A stretch of DNA of 64,000 nt from Ananas comosus. Its lineage: Eukaryota > Streptophyta > Magnoliopsida > Poales > Bromeliaceae. Numbering within the stretch: position 1 is the first letter of the stretch; every line of letters begins with the position of its first letter. The stretch lies in contig NC_033622.1 in NCBI RefSeq assembly GCF_001540865.1, positions 13,026,797 through 13,090,796 of the forward strand. Direction: 5' to 3'. This document shows, piece after piece, positions 57,357-64,000 of the stretch. Below the pieces are notes generated by a model that saw nothing but the letters and a program-made list of their open reading frames with translations, did no database searches and was not told where the DNA came from. The position numbers were made by a program, and so were the translations under genes.

Positions 57357-57450
57357 ACCGACTGTCGCCAGCATAAATAATAAAGAACTTGATAGATAAT
57401 ATCTGAGGTTTCAAGTTTGAATTTTAATTAATTCATATTTTTAGTTAAGA
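57357..57450 (+). mobile_element. Diverged 5' part of a SINE copy
   Basis: Follows the family head (ACCGACTGTCGCCAGCATAAA), B-box-like GTTTGAATTTTAATTAATTCA and TTTTAGTTAAG, then stops before the GGGTAGCATGCTACC end. Old and 3'-truncated. Confidence 0.65.
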
Positions 57451-58092
57451 CACACCAATGGAGGAGGCATACGAATGCTGCAGCACTTGGAGGAATCCGC
57501 GGGTGAGCGAAACAAATATACCAAACCTGCATGTTTTGAAACTTTGAGAAAAGTCCGAGGGCTACGGTGCAATTTATCCAGGAGCGTGAAAGACTTGTAC
57601 AACCCGTACAACCCGGGGGAATTTCCACGCAACTTCGCTTTGTTCACAAAACAGAAGTAGAAAGGGAAAATTTGTATAGTCGGACGCGAAGAAAAAGACT
57701 AAAATGTTCAAGAGTTTGAATGCAAGGAAAATAACGTTCATAAATACACTGAAAAAGTCTAAGGTTTTAATACTATTGGTACTTGGTGGTACAATTTCAA
57801 CAAGTTAACACAAATCCATAATTTAATATTGTTGGTACTAATTAAGGGGAGAAAAGGAAGGGACGAAATTTCTAGATATTCACTAATCATCCTTTTAAAT
57901 GCTAGCTAGCTTTGTGGCCCACTTAGTATACTTTAGGAAAATAAAGTACACTAGCTGGTGACTTGATGTGAAATAAATAAATAAATAAATAACATCTAAA
58001 GTCACAATTAATGCTTCTCCTGTGTTGCATATGAAAAATTCAAAGATAAAATTTAATTGATTCATCTTAAAATTAAATTAGAAATACTTAAT

Positions 58093-58254
58093 ACCGACTG
58101 TCTCTGACGTAAATAGTAAAGACTTGATAGTTGGTACTCAGAGGTTCCGAATTCAAATCCTATTTTATTCATATTTTCAGCTAAGTTTATTTCTAAATAA
58201 AATAAACAAAACGGATAGCATACTATCTATCTCTCTAAAAAAAAAAAGAAAAAA
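58093..58254 (+). mobile_element. Older SINE copy with decayed target duplication
   Basis: Full-length relative of the family ending GGATAGCATACTATCTATCTCTC and an A-rich tail. GAAATACTTAATAC (58081) before and GAAACACCTGATAC (58256) after match at 11 of 14 positions and are probably the worn target duplication. Confidence 0.8.
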
Positions 58255-58641
58255 GAAACACCTGATACTAACCGTACCTAATTTACTAATTACTTTTAAA
58301 AAGGCTTAATAATATAATAAATATATATATAATTTGTAGGAAATCTCCTGTCATGTACCTAAGACATGCACCTTTGATCGATCTGGCCCCAGCCAATGGA
58401 CTCAGTACCTTAGAATACTATTTAAAAAGCGAAATCCAATCCAAACACTAACTCCATGAACATGTCTGCTCACTTTTAATTGTACAAGAAATAACCAAGA
58501 AACTCCCCTAACCCCCCTCATCACCACCACTTTTATACACATGTTTCCCCTTGCAAATCCAAGAGAAACTGATCTACCAAGCTATATAGTAAGAGAAATA
58601 TATTGTTTTAGAGAGAGAGAAAGAGAGGAAGAGCTAGAGAG

Positions 58642-59190
58642 ATGGGAAGGTCCAACCCTAATAGAAGCATGAGGTGTAAGAAGCATCCAAAGCACAACCA
58701 ATCTATAGGAGTGTGCCCCTTTTGCCTAAGAGAGAGGCTCTCTCACCTCTCTAAGCTCTCTTCTACATCTTCTTCTTCCTCTTCTTTCTTAACCTATACT
58801 ATATATAGTTCCTCTTCGAGCAGCTCCTCCTCTGTTTCGCCTTACTCCGACGACGACTCCGAACTCTCCGACTCCCACTCTCCTTTGTACCATGAAGCAA
58901 AGAGATCGAGGTGGTCTCTCCTCCTTAAAGAAGAGAAGCGAGACCCACCGCTGACGAAGAGCCGGTCCATGGCTTTCGCGATCGGCCGCAGAAAGAAGGA
59001 AGAAGGTAAAGAGAAGGAGAGAGAAGCGAAGAAAGGAAAGGAGCAGGAGAAGAAGAAGAAGAAGAAAAGGTTTTGGTTTAAGTTGAGTGGATATATATCG
59101 AGGAGAGGGAGAGATGAGGAGGGATGTTCTTTGACACACTCTAAGACCCTCAAAGAGAAGCCTAGTGCTAAGTGGGTTTTATTTGCGTAG
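58642..59190 (+). CDS. Small basic plant protein with C-H-C-C motif
   Basis: Single exon, 182 residues. It begins MGRSNPNRSMRCKKHPKH and continues SIGVCPFCLRERLSHL. The CxxH...CxxC set (Cys12, His15, Cys26, Cys29) looks able to bind zinc and resembles the N-terminal motif of plant-specific families such as the OCTOPUS/DUF740 group, which are much longer; I would not assign it to them. Then come two Ser runs, an acidic patch (SDDDSELSDS), KSRSMAFAIGRRKKEE, a long Lys/Glu-rich stretch with KEQEKKKKKKRFWFKLSGYI, and an end AKWVLFA. The basic-aromatic patch could contact membranes or nucleic acid. Start chosen as first ATG, with GA-rich leader and a TATATAG at 58583-58589 just upstream. Function unknown. 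Confidence 0.75.
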   Translation: MGRSNPNRSMRCKKHPKHNQSIGVCPFCLRERLSHLSKLSSTSSSSSSFLTYTIYSSSSSSSSSVSPYSDDDSELSDSHSPLYHEAKRSRWSLLLKEEKRDPPLTKSRSMAFAIGRRKKEEGKEKEREAKKGKEQEKKKKKKRFWFKLSGYISRRGRDEEGCSLTHSKTLKEKPSAKWVLFA

Positions 59191-60101
59191 ATCTTAAACC
59201 TAGTTAGTTAATTACTATAACTGTATAGTATTTGCTCCTGATTTTTTGTTGCTTAAGTTATGAAGCCCTTTTTAACCTGTACGTACCCAGCACAAAACAT
59301 GCATGCATGCATGGGGGCGCATAAATAGAGTAGATGAGTACGTTGTTGCTTTTAATATCCATCGATCATTTATTTGTTCATTTAATTGGATTTATATGGT
59401 TTGTCATATTGTATTTGTACAAAAAAGTTGAAATGGGAAGGAGGGGACTAAAGTTTGCTCGAAATTAAGTACAATTGCCACGGGAGAGATCGAGTCAAAT
59501 TTATAATCCACACAAAGTACACTGCGCTGAGATTTAAATGTCGCGCGAAGTGAGCAATGGGTTAATCAATTGCATTGGTCGATGATCTGCTTTTTGCATA
59601 CCGTAAAGTTGAAGTGGAATGGACTGGCTAGTTAATTTGCTCACAGAAGAGAAAGGAAATATATATAAAAATGTTTTTTTTTTTCAACCTTTCTTGAATT
59701 AAAATCCCTTTCTCACAATGTAAATTAAGTTCCTGCTTGGATGTGGATCCAAATAAGTTATTCAATGATGTTCTACTCGGTTTGAGAATTTTTTATTATG
59801 ATTGCAATTACAAATGTCGTCAAATGTTTCAAACAAAACGACATATTCGATCTTCCAATCATTTTTGAAATAAGATAAATTATCTCAAAAGTGAAATATG
59901 TTATCTTGACAAATCATGAATATCAAGACATTTCAAGAAGTAAAATTGAACTGCAATCATCCCATCACATAAGAAAATTTCCATACTAAATAAGATATTA
60001 TTGGCCAACATACTTATTTTGACATCCAAATAAGGTTGTGGTTTCAAAATGAAAAAAAGAGTCGAGTGTGCGGTAAAATTTGAATAACTTTCAAACAAGT
60101 A

Positions 60102-60222
60102 GTTGGCCGTCTCTAGCGCAAGTAGCAAAGGACTTGGTGGTTAGTACTCGAGGTCCCAAGTTCGAATTCCAATTTATTTACATTTCCAGCTAAGTTTATT
60201 TTAAAAAAAAAAAAAGAAAAAC
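60102..60222 (+). mobile_element. 3'-shortened SINE with 15-bp target duplication
   Basis: ACTTTCAAACAAGTA stands at 60087-60101 and 60223-60237. Head, A box and B box are present, but the copy goes from AGCTAAGTTTATTTT straight to poly-A, without the TAGCATGCTACC end. The intact target duplication shows it inserted in this short form. Confidence 0.88.
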
Positions 60223-60327
60223 ACTTTCAAACAAGTAAAGCCATTTAAGGGCCCTTCCTTCAAGCATTGCATGATATCTAACAATCTAAGTAGCTTGGAT
60301 CAGTTGAATTAACCTTCATTAGTTTAT

Positions 60328-60483
60328 ACCGACCGTCCCTAAAGCAAGTGGCATAGGGCTTGGTGATTGGTACCCGAGATCCCAAATTCGAATCCTAATT
60401 AATTCACATTTTCAGCTAAATTTATTTATAAATAAAATAAATAAAGCGGATAGCATGCTACCTATCTCTCTAAAAAAAAAAAA
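60328..60483 (+). mobile_element. tRNA-derived SINE, full length
   Basis: Complete from ACCGACCGTCCCTAAAGCAA through ATTCGAATCC and GGATAGCATGCTACCTATCTC to poly-A. I could not find a clear target duplication. Confidence 0.85.
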
Positions 60484-60736
60484 CCTCGCCAAACTTAATT
60501 TTCAACAAAATTCACTTATAAAGTTCACCATTTTATGCATGGAACATGCCCATTTAACTAATGGGCCGGCCCAAGAGAGCACTTCTACGGCCCACTTATG
60601 CTTTCTAGTATCCACACCTTGTACGGTTTTGGGAGTCATTAACCCTCTATCCAATCTCTAACTAAGAGTCAAAATAAAAGCATATTCTCCATTTTCAAAA
60701 GTATAGAATTTATAAAATGTGCAAGACGTATTATCA

Positions 60737-60870
60737 TAGCATGCTACCCGTTTCATTTATTTCATTTAGAAATAAACTTAGCTGGAAAATGTGAATCAAC
60801 TAGGATTCGAACTTGGGTCTCGGGTACCAACCACCAGGCCTTTTGCCACTTGCTCTAGGAACGGTTGGTC
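60737..60870 (-). mobile_element. SINE copy in reverse orientation, tail lost
   Basis: Minus-strand copy with B-box-like GTTCGAATCCTAG and A-box-like TAGAGCAAGTGG; begins at the TAGCATGCTA part with no poly-A. It is inverted relative to the copy at 60328-60483, 250 bases away. Confidence 0.85.
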
Positions 60871-62397
60871 ACAGTTGAAATTTTGTACACCGTTGATTAC
60901 CTGACACGGTCACCTTCTCCTTTATGGTATAATAGGTAGACAAGTCCAACTTTATTACTGTAAAGATGAATTAATGCCCCTTCCCCACCTCCTCTCTTCT
61001 TCATCTTTTTTCCCCTTAACTAGCCCTCAGCTTTTGACTTCTGCGAAAAGCACCTTGGTGGAAGCTTCAGCTTTCTTAGGTAGCAATGGATGGTTTAGTT
61101 CACCTGCTCCTCCCAATTCTATGCATTTGTTCATCTACAATTGAAAGGGTCTCTACATACACTTTCACCAAAACATTTAGGAAAAAGAAAATAAAGGGTT
61201 GTTTGAGGTTGACTTGGGCTAGATCTCTATCCATATTTACTGGTGATGTTTGATCCCTTTAATGCAGGGAAACAAGTGTGTGATTTGGATTTGTTCTGGA
61301 TAACTTTTTTTTTTTTTTTTGAGAGAGAAAATGATAGGTCCATACCATGTATCAATAAAGTGAATCGAGGATAAATGTATTCTGTTTGATCCAAAAATGA
61401 GGCTCCAGTTTTTTCAATTGAAATGGATTAAATAGGGCATGTTAGGTTCTCAATTAAAATTGGATCGAATTGAGTTGTATGGTATGCACATGACAGAAGT
61501 AGAATATAAACAAAAGCGATTCTTTTCCTTTTATCCAGTAATACATGTACATTTTTTGCATTTGGATATCATGAAGTGGAATGCAATGGTGAACATAGCA
61601 ATTGACCAAACTGCCAAACTTGTAATTGGATATTATGTTTTTTGTTATTTTTAAAATATAATTTTTTTGTTTAAAATATAATTTTGTAAATAAAAAAATT
61701 ACACTAGTGAATAAAGTATTGCTTGCAACCGTTTGTTCCAAAATTTGTATTTGACAACGAAAGATAAAAATTTGAATTTTTTTTGTGGTTCCAAGCCTTT
61801 TTCAAATAATTTATCATCTATCTTTTCTCCGACATATCAAATTATATAAAATTAATATTTAAAATAATTAAAAAAATACAACGATTACCAAACAAGGTCT
61901 TTGGCTCTTTTCAGCTAGTAACTTTATAAAGGTATAAATATATAAAATTTATCTCAATTATCACTTATTTGGATTTAGCTTTATACTTAATCTTTCAAAA
62001 TTTTAATTTTACTGTTTGATCTTTTGATTTATTTGATTTAAAATAATTAGTGACTTTTTAACTTCAAAATTTGAATGTATCACTTACTTTACGGATTTAA
62101 TTAGCATATTTCATATAATTTACATAATTATAAATTTATTAAGGTAAGCAATTGGCCTAAAGTTTGTATTTTATCTAAAGAGCTATTAAATTATTTAAAT
62201 TTAAGTAAATTTAAATAAATAAAAATTTTAAAAATTTGTGCAGTCAAATCAAAATAGTTTATAATTTAAATAAATTTTACACCTTTTCACCTTTTACAAA
62301 ATTTTGCACGTAATTTTGCAGAAGACAAAAAAGAGATGAAAACACTTGAATCTAACAAATCCCACATCCACCTCAATACATTCCTCTTACATGCGGA

Positions 62398-62548
62398 CAC
62401 GTGTCACCGAACACGACCACTTACGACGCACCGGACCCGTCGATTGGATCAGATTGGGTCATCTCGTCTCCACGTACGCGCCTTCACGTGACCCGTTGCT
62501 CTGTGACACGTGGCGGTGGAGACAAGCGCTACGACCTATTGTCACGTG
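62398..62548. promoter_or_regulatory. Cluster of four G-box cores
   Basis: CACGTG at 62398-62403, 62485-62490, 62507-62512 and 62543-62548, plus CACGTA at 62471-62476. Contexts ACACGTGTC, GACACGTGGC and GTCACGTGG are typical ABRE/G-box forms bound by bZIP and bHLH factors. The block is GC-richer than its surroundings. No gene lies just next to it inside the window. Confidence 0.55.
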
Positions 62549-62619
62549 GTTGGACCACTTGTCCTACGGAAATTGTCTCCTGCACCGGGCGTACAAGTGC
62601 ATATCATACACCTTGTGAT

Positions 62620-64000
62620 ATTTGTACACAACCTCGGGATATTCAAAACTTTTGTTTACATATCATTTACCATTATTCAAAATGTTTAAATTTATTTTTT
62701 AAAATATTTTTCTAAACTTCAAAGTCCACTAGGAAACTCCATGTTTAGATATATATATTCCAATAAAATTTTTTAATCAGTAAAAATATTTTTAAAGTTC
62801 TGAAAATATATCAAATATTATCCCATATATCAAACATCTAAATACAAAAATTATATAATTTGAATATAATTTTATTATCAATTGAACAGTAGGCCCTTTA
62901 AGACTAGTAACATACATAGGTAGTTGTGTTATTTAAAACTCATGATATTTATGCATATACTTTTGTAAATTACAACTACCGAATTATATATTGGTTTTAT
63001 TTCATTGATTACAAAATGAGGTGCGGTTCATGATGTTTACTGTAACAAGGTGCAGGGAATATTTATCCTTCTTTTCTGTGTCCTGCAGAGTCAACTCACG
63101 CCAATAAATCTTAAAAATAAAAAGAAGGGCAAAAAAAAAAAAAGGGGGGGGAAAAGAAACAGGTTTTGAAGTTGTGAGCGAAGTTTTATTCCTTTTATTC
63201 TGTGTGGTAAGAACATAATCATATAAATAACAAATAAGTATTTTTTTTCCTTTTATTTAAATTTTTATTATAATTTAATTGGTTGGGCAGTGGATCAAGG
63301 TATTTTATACTAGAGCAAAAGTGAAACTACTTGGAAGATTGTTGATGTACTCGTAACTATGTACACTGATTTTTTTTAGCACATTTTTTCGAGACATTAT
63401 CGTTATAAGAATAATACTTTGACTCTCCTTTTACAAAACGTAGAAAATATGGTAATATATAGCTACATGATTTATCGTTGTTGTGTGAATCATTTTATTT
63501 ATAGTAAAAGTGTTATGTAAAATAGAATTTGAGTTGTGTTTGGATTAATCTTTAAGACTTCAACACATTTTATGAAAGCATCTAATGTGCTTATATTCTA
63601 GTTTATTTTACTCTACTTTTGCTTCTATTTCTACAACGATCATCTCAAATAGAGCATTTATAAATTAAATTTTTTATTTTGTTATTAAAAAGTTAAAATA
63701 AAAGTGCTAATTTGTAATTGATAATTACAAATAGAAGCTAACCAAATAACTGCAATATAATCTTTTCTTAAAATAACACTTTTTTGACATCACTGCGCCA
63801 TATAATGGAATTAATGGCATTACCCCTTTTTTAATTTGAGTTCACATTCCTTGCTTATAAGAGGTCGTTTGGTTTTTGAAAAAAGCATAAAAAATTATTT
63901 TTCAAAAAAAATTGTGAAAAACACCATTTTTCACAACCTTTATTTTTCGAAAAAGAAATTCAAAAAAAAATGAAAACACAATTTTTTTTTAAAAAATAGA
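62620..64000. other. AT-rich stretch to the window end
   Basis: No gene seen. From about 63862 GAGGTCGTTTGGTTTTTG followed by A/T blocks looks like the left end of a Tourist-like element that runs out of the window. Confidence 0.5.

Larger units (their letters stand above)
59191..62397. other. Intergenic stretch with three SINE copies
   Basis: No confident gene. Near 61087 a 55-codon ORF starts MDGLVHLLLPILCICSS, preceded by pyrimidine-rich DNA at 60976-61020; see findings. A possible MITE-like block starts near 61434. The remainder is AT-rich. Confidence 0.55.

Noticed and set aside
57180..57660. Overlapping ORFs of 60-68 codons on both strands
   Set aside because: No homology recognised, no splice context, and one overlaps a SINE fragment.
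61060..61160. Possible miR482/2118-like segment (CTGCTCCTCCCAATTC)
   Set aside because: No complementary arm is visible within about 200 bases on either side, so no precursor hairpin.
61434..61905. Possible Tourist-like element (GGGCATGTTAGGTT ... TACCAAACAAGGTC)
   Set aside because: The ends are only weakly inverted and I could not find a matching TTA or other target duplication.

Overview
The window looks like nuclear DNA from a flowering plant, most likely a commelinid monocot. Pineapple or a relative is my guess from overall feel, not something I could test. Reasons: genes cut into many short exons by AT-rich GT-AG introns, chloroplast-type presequences, plant forms of starch and riboflavin enzymes, and a background of MITEs, a Helitron-like element and tRNA-derived SINEs. 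The ends of the ORFs did not define the genes; I rebuilt four multi-exon genes by joining exons at splice sites and checking that reading phase is kept through every junction.

Layout. 0-1 kb: a GC-rich minus-strand gene resembling a GPI-anchored arabinogalactan protein, with a broken reading frame. 1-10.4 kb: no confident gene, but a hAT-type MITE, a Helitron-like element carrying a piece of a PQQL-type M16 protease exon, a Tourist-like element and a 72-bp tandem repeat. 10.4-25.0 kb (minus): isoamylase 3 in 23 exons. 26.6-35.6 kb (minus): a LETM1-like protein in 18 exons, including a 115-bp duplication around a single N that is probably an assembly fault. 37.1-42.9 kb: a nested tandem array, two 2.5-kb copies plus one older copy, each recent copy carrying a minus-strand TATA-like box and a TGACGTCA element. 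43.5-48.8 kb (plus): catalytic subunit of eukaryotic tRNA-guanine (queuine) transglycosylase, 15 exons. 49.6-54.4 kb (minus): bifunctional riboflavin enzyme RIBA, 7 exons, convergent with the previous gene. 58.6-59.2 kb (plus): a small single-exon basic protein with a C-H-C-C motif. The rest, to 64 kb, is AT-rich and holds a cluster of five SINE copies and a cluster of G-boxes.

The genes do not form a pathway: they are independent housekeeping genes (starch debranching, organelle membrane protein, tRNA modification, riboflavin synthesis). The more unusual material is non-coding: a roughly 630-bp near-palindromic foldback element that fills ISA3 intron 2, a SINE family with clear target-site duplications and pol III boxes, the duplicated promoter array, a partial exon duplication in ISA3, and the Helitron-like gene capture. 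I could not run searches, so family names rest on motif recognition and phase-consistent exon joins.
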